The notes under the pieces were generated by a model. It was given only the letters and a program-made list of their open reading frames with translations, was not told where the DNA came from and searched no databases. A stretch of DNA of 64,000 bases from Bdellovibrio sp. ZAP7 (GTDB taxonomy: Bacteria; Bdellovibrionota; UBA1018; CAIMNF01), in NCBI GenBank assembly GCA_945874535.1, contig CAMCGZ010000012.1, forward strand, positions 1 to 64,000, written 5' to 3'. Below, piece after piece: positions 55,413-64,000 of the stretch; positions within the stretch are counted from its first letter, which is position 1, and the number at the start of each line of letters is the position of its first letter. Both the position numbers and the translations under genes were made by a program.

Positions 55413-56786
55413 CTATGGGAGCTGAGCCAAGGCCTTCCGGGCTTCCTCGCGATCATCAAAATGAAGTTTCTGACCGCCAATCAGTTGATAAGTCTCGTGT
55501 CCCTTGCCTGCGATGAGCACCAGATCTCCCGGACGCGCTCTCCGAATCGCTTCTTGAATGGCCTGGGCCCGATCCGGAATCACCAGATAATTCTCGCGGG
55601 GAATGCCTGCTTCGATCTCAGCTAAAATCGTTGAAGGGTTCTCGGTGCGGGGATTGTCGCTCGTGACGATGGTGAGGTCCGACAATCGCGTGGCGATCTC
55701 GCCCATCACCGGGCGTTTGGTTTTGTCGCGATCTCCGCCGCAGCCAAAAACGGTGATGATCCGCCGGCCCTGAATGGCGAGCAGAACTTTTTCGAGCGCT
55801 TCGGGCTTGTGGGCATAGTCGACAAATACGGCAATGCCACGGTCGTTCGGAATGTACTCCATTCGACCCGGAACCCCTTGGAAATCCGCAAGGGCCCGGC
55901 AGGCGTCCTCTGCCCCAATTCCGACTCCACTAGCAAGGGAAAGCGCAGCCAAGATGTTCTCGGTTTGGAAGGCGCCGAACAGCGGGCAGGAGGTTCGGAT
56001 CCATTGCTCTGAGAGCGCCACTTCGAACCCGATGCCTGACGGAGTGTTCACCAGATTCCGGATTTGTTTCTTCGTGGAAAACCCTCTCACCTCGGGATTC
56101 TCACGGATCAGCCGACTTCCGAACGCGCAGTCTTCGTTCGAAAACCCGACGGGCGTTTTTCCGCTCGCTTGGGCAAAAGCGGAGTGCGCAGTAAAGAGCA
56201 GGGCCTTGGCGTTGAAATAGTGATCGAGCGTGGGGTGGTAGTCCATGTGCTCGCGGCTCAGGTTCAAAAAACAGGTCGCGTCCCAGGCAATCCCGTAGCA
56301 GCGATCCTGGTGGAGGGCGTGGGAAGACGCCTCCATGACCACGGCTTTCGCTCCCAATTTCCGGACTTCTGCAAACCAAGCCTGCAAGGTGAGCGCATCG
56401 GGGGTGGTGTTGGCCGTCTCGACTTCTTTGCCGGCAAAGAAGCCACCATTGGTGCCGAGTCGTGCGCAGGGGATTCCGTTTTTTTCGAGCAGGTGCTGAA
56501 TCAAGTAGGTAGTGGTGGTCTTTCCGCTGGTACCGGTCACCCCGATCAAGATCAGGTGTTGCGAGGGGTGTCCGTGCATTTCGCTCGCGAGCTCGGCCAG
56601 TTTCCGGCGAGCGCCCTCACCGAGGGCAATCACTCCAGGAATTCCGGTCTCGCGCTCCGAGTACACTTGGCTGGCTCCGAGGCGCAAGGCTTCCTCGATG
56701 AAGTCATGTCCATCAAAGCGGGCGCCTTTCAGGGCAAAAAAGATCGAACCCGGACGGACACTCTTCGAGTCGGCCGTGACGTGCAT
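55413..56786 (-). CDS. murE: UDP-N-acetylmuramyl-tripeptide synthetase
   Basis: GVTGTSGKTTTTYLIQHLLEKNG, NTTPDALTLQAWFAEVRKLGAKAVVMEASSHAL, NLSREHMDYHPTLDHYFNAKALLF, TSDNPRTENPSTILAEIEAGI. Confidence 0.96.
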   Translation of the reverse strand: MHVTADSKSVRPGSIFFALKGARFDGHDFIEEALRLGASQVYSERETGIPGVIALGEGARRKLAELASEMHGHPSQHLILIGVTGTSGKTTTTYLIQHLLEKNGIPCARLGTNGGFFAGKEVETANTTPDALTLQAWFAEVRKLGAKAVVMEASSHALHQDRCYGIAWDATCFLNLSREHMDYHPTLDHYFNAKALLFTAHSAFAQASGKTPVGFSNEDCAFGSRLIRENPEVRGFSTKKQIRNLVNTPSGIGFEVALSEQWIRTSCPLFGAFQTENILAALSLASGVGIGAEDACRALADFQGVPGRMEYIPNDRGIAVFVDYAHKPEALEKVLLAIQGRRIITVFGCGGDRDKTKRPVMGEIATRLSDLTIVTSDNPRTENPSTILAEIEAGIPRENYLVIPDRAQAIQEAIRRARPGDLVLIAGKGHETYQLIGGQKLHFDDREEARKALAQLP

Positions 56787-56787
56787 C

Positions 56788-58791
56788 TCACTCTCCGAGT
56801 TGCAGGGTCACATCGAGGCCCTTTGCGATCATCGAGCCCGATTCTGGGCTCTGCTTGCGGATCAGACCGAATCCATGCACTTGAACCTTGGGTAAAAACG
56901 GACGAAGTGCGCGCATCGCTTCTTGCGGAGTGAGGCCGAGCACCGATGGCATGACCGGGTGATCGAGGTTCACTTCTTTAGTGCTTTCGAGCGATTGTTC
57001 GATGATCTCGGCGCTCGATTGGGCGACTTGAACCGTGTCGGAGTCTTGAACGGGCCTCACAGGAGCCGGGCTCGGAGTCGTTTCTACGAGCGGGATGTGG
57101 ATCTTCTCGGTGGTCGGGATCGAGAATCGACTCACCACTTGTTTCAATACGGTTGAAAACAAGGGAGCCGCAGTTTGTCCGGCATAGTAAATCCCGCGCG
57201 GATTATCCAGTAGAGTCAGGATGGTGATGGGTTGCTTCACGCCGACCGGATAACCGATGAAGGAGGCGATGTGACGGGAGGTCGAGTACTTCTTGGTGCG
57301 TGGATCAACGGTCTGTGCGGTCCCGGTTTTACCGGCAATGAGATACCCTTCGACCCGGGCCAGGTGTCCGGTGCCTTTTTCGCCCTCGGTGACTTGGACC
57401 AGAGCCTCTGTTGCATCGCGGGCTGCTGCGCCTTTCAGAATCGGGAGTCGCTTGAAGGCTTCTTTTTCTCCGCGCTTGATCAGGGTGGGCTCGACGAGGT
57501 AACCACCATTGGACAAAGCCGAATACGCCCGGATCATCTGTAAGGGGGTGACCATGATGCTCTGACCGAAGCCGATGGTGGCGAGAGTCAGGGGTTGCAT
57601 CTTCTTGGTCTGGGAAGGCATCCATCCGGCGATCTCGCCCGGCATGGCGATTCCGGTTCGAGATCCGAATCCGAATTCACGGAGGCCTTGCACCGTACGC
57701 TCAGATCCCATCCTGAGAGCCAATTGTGCAGCGACCACGTTCGATGACACCTCGATCATGCGCTTCATCGAGATCATACCGAATTTCTCGTGAGCCTCGG
57801 CCTCGCTGATCGTCCGCTTCTGGATGGTGAATTTTCCGTAGTGCCCGAAGAGTTGGTCCTGAACTCGGATCACGCCCTTGTTCAGGGCCGAAGCCAGGAT
57901 CAGGGGCTTCATGGTCGAGCCCGGCTCGTAGCCGTCGGTGAGGGCGGTCACCTTCTTTACGCCCCGTTTGCTCGGAGCCTGGGCCAGAGCGAGGATCTCG
58001 CCATTGCTCGAATCCATGACGATCACCATGCCCGAATCGGCGCGCGATTTTTCGATCGATGCGATGAGCGCTTCTTCCACCGAGTACTGCAGTGAAGAAT
58101 CGATGCTAAGGGTGATGCTTTCTCCATCGACCATCTTGGTTTGAGGGTTCGAGTCGATCAGGGTCGGGCGTCCGAGCGCGTCCTTGAAGGCCTCGACCGA
58201 GGCGCTTTTTCCGCGCAGCAGGGTGTTTTTCCAAAGCTCGACGCCTTCGAGGCCTTCGGTGTCGATGTTCACTGATCCGATCAGCGAGGTGGCGATCTCG
58301 CCGTGCGGGTAAACCCGCTTCATCTCTTTTACGATCCAGATGCCTTCAGGCATTTCGCCGTTGGCGCGGATGATCCCGAGCTTTCGGAACTGATCCATGC
58401 GGTCGTCGCGCACGTGACGCTCGAACCAGGCAAAAGATTTTTTCGGATCGAGGCGCTTTTTCAGGGCTTGCGGTGTGGTTCCGAGCGCGTGGGCCAAAAG
58501 GGTGAGAGTAGTCCGCGACTTCAGGATCTTGGCAGGGCTTCCGGCCAATGAAGAAGTCTCGAGATTGATGGCAAGGGGCTCGCCCGTGCGGTCCAGAATC
58601 AAACCACGACGCGGCTTCATGATGATCTTCGACTCGAACTGCCGGCGCGCCAACTTGGCAAGCTTCGGATCGTGGATGATCTGGAGCCAGGTCGAACGGA
58701 CTAGCATTCCGGCAGAAATCAGTCCAAAAACCATGATCACCAAAGACAGGCGAATGCGAATCGCAGGAGTCTGGTAGTAGGTGTTCGCCAT
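56788..58791 (-). CDS. ftsI: penicillin-binding protein (FtsI/PBP3-type transpeptidase) with C-terminal PASTA-like domain
   Basis: YEPGSTMKPLILASAL (SxxK), SSN motif VSSNVVAAQLALRMG, AGKTGTAQTVDP (KTG), PSVLGLTPQEAMRALRP PASTA. Confidence 0.95.
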   Translation of the reverse strand: MANTYYQTPAIRIRLSLVIMVFGLISAGMLVRSTWLQIIHDPKLAKLARRQFESKIIMKPRRGLILDRTGEPLAINLETSSLAGSPAKILKSRTTLTLLAHALGTTPQALKKRLDPKKSFAWFERHVRDDRMDQFRKLGIIRANGEMPEGIWIVKEMKRVYPHGEIATSLIGSVNIDTEGLEGVELWKNTLLRGKSASVEAFKDALGRPTLIDSNPQTKMVDGESITLSIDSSLQYSVEEALIASIEKSRADSGMVIVMDSSNGEILALAQAPSKRGVKKVTALTDGYEPGSTMKPLILASALNKGVIRVQDQLFGHYGKFTIQKRTISEAEAHEKFGMISMKRMIEVSSNVVAAQLALRMGSERTVQGLREFGFGSRTGIAMPGEIAGWMPSQTKKMQPLTLATIGFGQSIMVTPLQMIRAYSALSNGGYLVEPTLIKRGEKEAFKRLPILKGAAARDATEALVQVTEGEKGTGHLARVEGYLIAGKTGTAQTVDPRTKKYSTSRHIASFIGYPVGVKQPITILTLLDNPRGIYYAGQTAAPLFSTVLKQVVSRFSIPTTEKIHIPLVETTPSPAPVRPVQDSDTVQVAQSSAEIIEQSLESTKEVNLDHPVMPSVLGLTPQEAMRALRPFLPKVQVHGFGLIRKQSPESGSMIAKGLDVTLQLGE

Positions 58792-58801
58792 CTGATCCTT
58801 C

Positions 58802-59065
58802 CTATTCCTTCATCCGGATCAACTTCTCCGGAGTGGGAGGAAGGAGTTTGAATTTCTCGCGTGCAAGCGCCTCGAGTCGACGTGGGGATCGCAACTGCGC
58901 AACGCGGAGTTCGAGCTTCTCTTTTTCGAGCTTCAGATTGTTCAATGTTTTGTTGGCTTGGTCGAGTTCATAGGTGGTGTGCACCACGGTCAGTCGAAGC
59001 CAGACCGTGGCAAAAGAAAGTGCGATCAACACCGGAATGGTCCACACAGGGAAGAACCTGTTCAT
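58802..59065 (-). CDS. ftsL: cell division protein FtsL-like
   Basis: Short bitopic protein with coiled coil (NKTLNNLKLEKEKLELRVAQL), located between rsmH and ftsI. Confidence 0.8.
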   Translation of the reverse strand: MNRFFPVWTIPVLIALSFATVWLRLTVVHTTYELDQANKTLNNLKLEKEKLELRVAQLRSPRRLEALAREKFKLLPPTPEKLIRMKE

Positions 59066-59137
59066 TCTGGAAAAAGCGTAACGTGATCAAGGGGAACTTG
59101 CAACGCGAAGCAGAACGGGTCAGATCCTTGACGCCCC

Positions 59138-60067
59138 TCAAATCCGTTCGGCCAGACGGAGCTTCGCGCTCCTTGAGCGGGGGTTCCGCGCAAGCTCGTC
59201 GTCCTCGGCCTGGAGTGGCTTCTTGGTGTGGATCTTGTAGAGCTCTCGGGTGCGGAAGGCCTCCTTGACGAGCCGGTCTTCAAGCGAATGGAACGAGAGC
59301 AGGGCCAGGCGACCGCCCGGAACCAGCGCCGGGAACACCTTCGAGATCAGGGTTTCGAGCTCCCGAATCTCCTCGTTGATCTCGATCCGGAGGGCCTGGA
59401 AACTCCGGGTGGCGGGGTGGATCCCCTTGTAGCGCATCGGGGGCGGAAACACCGATGCGATCACTTCGGCCAGTGCGGAGGTGTCCTTGGGAAGGGCGTT
59501 TTTTGCCCGCAAATCGATCAATCTGCGTGCAATCTTGCGAGACAGGCGCTCTTCACCGAACTTCCAAAGCACGTCGGCCAATTCGGTCTCGCCGACCCCT
59601 TCGAGCCAGTCTGAAAGCGGAATGCCTCGGGTGGTGTTCATCCTCATGTCGAGGGGAGCGGGAAAGCGGAAGCTGAACCCACGGATCTCGGAGTCGATCT
59701 GATCGCTCGAGATGCCGAGATCGGCCAGGAGGCCGACGATGGGTCGATCTCCGGCGAAGCGGAGTGCGTCGCTAAAGGAGCCATGATGGACTTCGAGGCG
59801 CCCATCCGAAATTTCCTTCTCGAACTTGACCCGGTTCCGGGCAATGGCCTCCGGGTCGCGGTCGATACCCACCACGCGAACGGGTCGATGAGGCGCCTTT
59901 TCTTGCAGTCGCTGAAGCAGGGCAGAGGTGTGGCCGCCGCCTCCGAGGGTGCAGTCCAGAATGATGCATTGCGACAAGTTTTCGGGCAAAGCTTCCATTC
60001 CCGTCACCAAAAAGTCGGTGATCGGCTCGAGCAGGATCGGGATGTGGTGGCTTACATATCCAATCAT
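59138..60067 (-). CDS. rsmH: 16S rRNA (cytosine1402-N4)-methyltransferase
   Basis: HIPILLEPITDFL, DCTLGGGGHTSALLQRL, VGLLADLGISSDQIDSEIRGFSFRFPAPLDMRMN, GGRLALLSFHSLEDRLVK. Confidence 0.97.
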   Translation of the reverse strand: MIGYVSHHIPILLEPITDFLVTGMEALPENLSQCIILDCTLGGGGHTSALLQRLQEKAPHRPVRVVGIDRDPEAIARNRVKFEKEISDGRLEVHHGSFSDALRFAGDRPIVGLLADLGISSDQIDSEIRGFSFRFPAPLDMRMNTTRGIPLSDWLEGVGETELADVLWKFGEERLSRKIARRLIDLRAKNALPKDTSALAEVIASVFPPPMRYKGIHPATRSFQALRIEINEEIRELETLISKVFPALVPGGRLALLSFHSLEDRLVKEAFRTRELYKIHTKKPLQAEDDELARNPRSRSAKLRLAERI

Positions 60068-60108
60068 TTCGCTTGTTTCAGCCCGCCCCTGTCGGTAGTC
60101 TGAGTGTC

Positions 60109-60930
60109 GTGGAAAAAAACCCCTATTTGATCCCCAATACTAATCGCATTTATACGAATGTGCGAAAGCAAAAAATCGCTCGCGACATTCTGGAGCGATA
60201 CACGGGGAGCACGATCAAGCAGTTCCAGAAGCAGGTGATCCTCACCAACTTCGAATACTACCTCGATCGCTTTGCCGTGCTTTCCAACGGGGTCAAGACC
60301 CGGGGCTCAGCCATGGGTGCTGTCCACTCCGAAAAGGATGGGGTCTCCATCATCAACTTTTCGATCGGCTCTCCGACCGCAGCACTCATCATCGAGTGCC
60401 TGTCGGTGATCGATCCGAAGGCCGTGCTCTTCCTCGGAATGACAGGTGGATTGCACCGCTCTCTGAAGAAGGGCGATTTCATTTTGCCGACCGCCGCGAT
60501 CCGCGACGAAGGCGTCTCGCACCACTTCCTTCCGCGCCAGGTTCCGGCCCTTCCCACCTTCAAGATTCAAAAGTTTGTTTCGGAAATCCTCGTCGAAAGC
60601 GGTTTCGATTACCGCACCGGTGTGGTGCACACCACCGACTACCGGTTCTGGGAATTCAACGACAAGTTCAAGGCCGACCTCTACCACGAACGCGCTCTTT
60701 GTATCGACATGGAGACTGCGACTCTGTTTGTGGCGGGCTTTGCGAGCAAGGTTCCGATCGGGGCATTGCTGCTCGTTTCGGATCTGCCCCTGAAGCGCGG
60801 CGGGATCAAGACCAAGCGTTCGGCTTCTTCGGTTTTTAAGCAGTTCACGGACAAGCATCTCGAGATCGGTATCAAGTCGATGAGTCAGATCGCCGAACGT
60901 GGCGAACACATCCGACATTACAAGTGGTAG
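60109..60930 (+). CDS. amn: AMP nucleosidase (short form)
   Basis: FLGMTGGLHRSLKKGDFILPTAAIRDEGVSHHFLPRQVPALPTF, ALCIDMETATLFVAGFASKVPIGALLLVSDLPL; start re-set from 60073. Confidence 0.85.
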   Translation: MEKNPYLIPNTNRIYTNVRKQKIARDILERYTGSTIKQFQKQVILTNFEYYLDRFAVLSNGVKTRGSAMGAVHSEKDGVSIINFSIGSPTAALIIECLSVIDPKAVLFLGMTGGLHRSLKKGDFILPTAAIRDEGVSHHFLPRQVPALPTFKIQKFVSEILVESGFDYRTGVVHTTDYRFWEFNDKFKADLYHERALCIDMETATLFVAGFASKVPIGALLLVSDLPLKRGGIKTKRSASSVFKQFTDKHLEIGIKSMSQIAERGEHIRHYKW

Positions 60931-61977
<1,047 letters not shown>

Positions 61978-61994
61978 GCGGGGCTTCGCGCAGG

Positions 61995-62609
61995 ATGGCT
62001 TACAACAAGCGGGATCACTACTACCACAAAGCGAAAGAAGAGAACTTCGCCGCCCGCTCGATCTACAAGCTCGAGGAGATCGATCAAAAGTTCAAGATCA
62101 TCAAGGCCGGCATGAAGGTCCTCGACCTCGGTGCCGCCCCCGGTTCTTGGTCACAGTACCTCTCTACCAAAGTGGGCGAGCAGGGGCGCGTCCTCGGTGT
62201 CGATCTCATTCAAGTGGAGCTCACGCTTCCGAATGCCGTCTTCATCCACGCCGATTTACGTGATCTCAATCTCGATCAGGTCTTCATCGACCACGGCTTC
62301 GAGCCGGTTTTCGACGGTGTGTTCTCCGACATGGCTCCGCGGACCACCGGAATCCGCATCACCGATCAGGCCCGTTCGATGGAGCTCTGCGAATTGGCTC
62401 TGAGTGTGGCCGATCGTTTTTTGCGCCCCGGGGGCAACTTCGTTTGTAAATTCTTTCACTCGGACGACTTCCAGGAGCTCAAAAAACAGATGGAAGCCCG
62501 ATACGGCCGGGTCGAAGTCTTGCGTCCGAAGAGCACCCGCAAGGAGTCGAAAGAGATCTTTTTGATTGGGATTTCGAAGAAAAAAGCGCCCCCACGGGAG
62601 GTTTCGTGA
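61995..62609 (+). CDS. rlmE: 23S rRNA (uridine2552-2'-O)-methyltransferase (RlmE/FtsJ)
   Basis: YKLEEIDQKFKIIKAGMKVLDLGAAPGSWSQYLSTKVGEQGRVLGVDL, VFSDMAPRTTGIRITDQARSMELCELAL. Confidence 0.95.
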   Translation: MAYNKRDHYYHKAKEENFAARSIYKLEEIDQKFKIIKAGMKVLDLGAAPGSWSQYLSTKVGEQGRVLGVDLIQVELTLPNAVFIHADLRDLNLDQVFIDHGFEPVFDGVFSDMAPRTTGIRITDQARSMELCELALSVADRFLRPGGNFVCKFFHSDDFQELKKQMEARYGRVEVLRPKSTRKESKEIFLIGISKKKAPPREVS

Positions 62610-63082
62610 TCAAAATTGTCGATCAGGCGTTTTCTGAAGAGGATCATTTGAGCTTGCTCGGTTATTGCAGGACTGCGCCGTACCATTACGGAGAGCGTGA
62701 CAAAGCGGCACTTCCTCCCACGGGGCTGGTCAGTGAGATCGATTCCGAAAACCGTGTCTTCATGATGGTGGCTTCGAAGATTCTGGAAAAGTTTCCAGAA
62801 ATTGAAAGTGCATCGATTTACAGGATGTATGTGAATTGTTTCGCACCCGGAGAGAACCCCTATTTCCATGTCGATGGGAAGGCAGGCTACACCTTCCTGT
62901 ATTATCCCGATGAATCATGGGACCGTGATGAGGGCGGAGAGACCCAATTCCTGATAGATGGCGAAATCCAAGGGGTGTTGCCCCTGCCCAATCGCTTGGT
63001 GATGTTCGATGCAACTTTGTTGCACAAGGCGACATCGTTCCGGAGCCGTCATCGGTTCACCTTGGCGGTGAAATGTTTGTGA
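62606..63082 (+). CDS. 2-oxoglutarate/Fe(II)-dependent oxygenase (prolyl-hydroxylase-like)
   Basis: YFHVDGKAGYTFLYYPDESWDRDEGGETQF (HxD), DATLLHKATSF...RHRFTLAV (distal His, Arg). Confidence 0.88.
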   Translation: MIKIVDQAFSEEDHLSLLGYCRTAPYHYGERDKAALPPTGLVSEIDSENRVFMMVASKILEKFPEIESASIYRMYVNCFAPGENPYFHVDGKAGYTFLYYPDESWDRDEGGETQFLIDGEIQGVLPLPNRLVMFDATLLHKATSFRSRHRFTLAVKCL

Positions 63083-63092
63083 AAGGAAAAAA

Positions 63093-63761
63093 ATGAAGGG
63101 GTCACCTCCACAAGACCATGTCAGGCTCATCATCGAGAACGCCACGAAGAAGGCGAACTACGTGTTGGGAGGATCCGTGATTGTACTCGTAAACCCCTCC
63201 CGTAAGGACATTTCATTTGTGGATGCTGAGTTGAAAGACTCGGTGATTGTCATTCACGGATCGCCCCTGTGCCTTGGGCTGGCGATGGATTCCACCATCC
63301 GGCACTTCTTTACGCCGATCATAGAAGAGTTGAGAAGTATCAGTGAGCTGGAGCAAGCTTCGATTCTGGATTTGTCCGCTACTGCTGGTCTTTTTTCTAT
63401 TTTGGCATCTGCCATGGGGGCTCCACAGGTTCACCTGGTTTCCGATGACCCTGAGACGGTAAAGATGAACCTGAAGTTTAATTCTTGTCCTGCACACCTC
63501 ATTTCAAAGGCTAAGCTTTCGAGTTTAAAAAATCTGGACCTTGTAATTCATGACCTGAGCTTTTTCCCCTCCGTCAGGCTACTGTCCCAGAGTGCCGATC
63601 GATTGAAAAACGGTGGAATCCTTGCGGTGGTCGGCATGCTCGGGCAGCAGATTCAGATGTTGACTCGTGCCCTAGAAGCATCCGGAATGCAGGTGGTCTT
63701 GTTGGATTGGGCAAACGAGCAGTGTTTAATGTTGCTCAAGAAATCAGGGAATCGGATATGA
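63093..63761 (+). CDS. SAM methyltransferase-like protein with degenerate motif I
   Basis: ILDLSATAGLFSILASAMGAPQVHLVSDDPETVKMN; LDLVIHDLSFF. Confidence 0.65.
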   Translation: MKGSPPQDHVRLIIENATKKANYVLGGSVIVLVNPSRKDISFVDAELKDSVIVIHGSPLCLGLAMDSTIRHFFTPIIEELRSISELEQASILDLSATAGLFSILASAMGAPQVHLVSDDPETVKMNLKFNSCPAHLISKAKLSSLKNLDLVIHDLSFFPSVRLLSQSADRLKNGGILAVVGMLGQQIQMLTRALEASGMQVVLLDWANEQCLMLLKKSGNRI

Positions 63762-64000
63762 AGCCTGTCTCCAAAGGAGTCATCCGGAAAATGCTTTTGA
63801 GAGAAAAGCAATTCCTGTCGATCTGTCCACCATTCGAGGTACAACCGAATTGGCTGATTGTCCCCAGTGAACACATGAGGCGGAAGGTGCAACCGGTTGC
63901 CGACTTGATCGGACGTCGCGTTATCCAGATCTACCCCGGATTCATTTACGGGTCGGGAGGTAATGAACTGACACGTGCGGCCCTTCACGAGATCCCAAGG
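63758..64000 (+). CDS. hypothetical protein, truncated by window end
   Basis: ATGA overlap with upstream methyltransferase; frame MKPVSKGVIRKMLLREKQFLSICPPFEVQPNWLIVPSEHMRRKVQPV... open to the end. Confidence 0.6.
   Translation, partial: MKPVSKGVIRKMLLREKQFLSICPPFEVQPNWLIVPSEHMRRKVQPVADLIGRRVIQIYPGFIYGSGGNELTRAALHEIPR

Overview
This is a 64 kb bacterial chromosomal window, gene-dense, with moderately high GC in most of the coding sequence. The organism may be a Bdellovibrionota-like or deltaproteobacterial-type bacterium; this is a low-confidence guess. The left end carries a partial IS3-family element, an AT-rich accessory patch (about 1.25-2.65 kb) and a long imperfect palindrome (about 2.65-2.84 kb). 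The core is mostly housekeeping and envelope genes. These include a porin, an MCP, a desaturase, a SulP transporter, folE, an AarF/UbiB kinase, an SDR, a beta-CASP nuclease, exported GPx and MsrBA, a CBS protein, an acyl-CoA dehydrogenase, rsgA, tadA, a DHH phosphoesterase and a glycosyltransferase. The peptidoglycan/division (dcw) cluster is split into two converging halves: mraY-murD-ftsW-murG-murC on + and rsmH-ftsL-ftsI-murE on -. Between the halves lie about 8 kb including ilvA and a three-gene cytochrome c/TIG plus DUF1501-like operon. murF is not seen. amn, mreB and rlmE follow, then the start of a 2OG-oxygenase/methyltransferase cluster that runs off the window. The main candidates for a second look are: (i) a small island at 38.9-41.2 kb, with a duplicated terminator flanking an AAA/DUF4143 ATPase next to a decayed nucleotidyltransferase and its intact partner; (ii) the palindrome at 2.65-2.84 kb; (iii) the split dcw cluster; (iv) the secreted cytochrome/DUF1501-like operon; (v) an apparent 1-nt frameshift between signal peptide and barrel in the porin. 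All family names come from reading motifs by eye; no database search was run.
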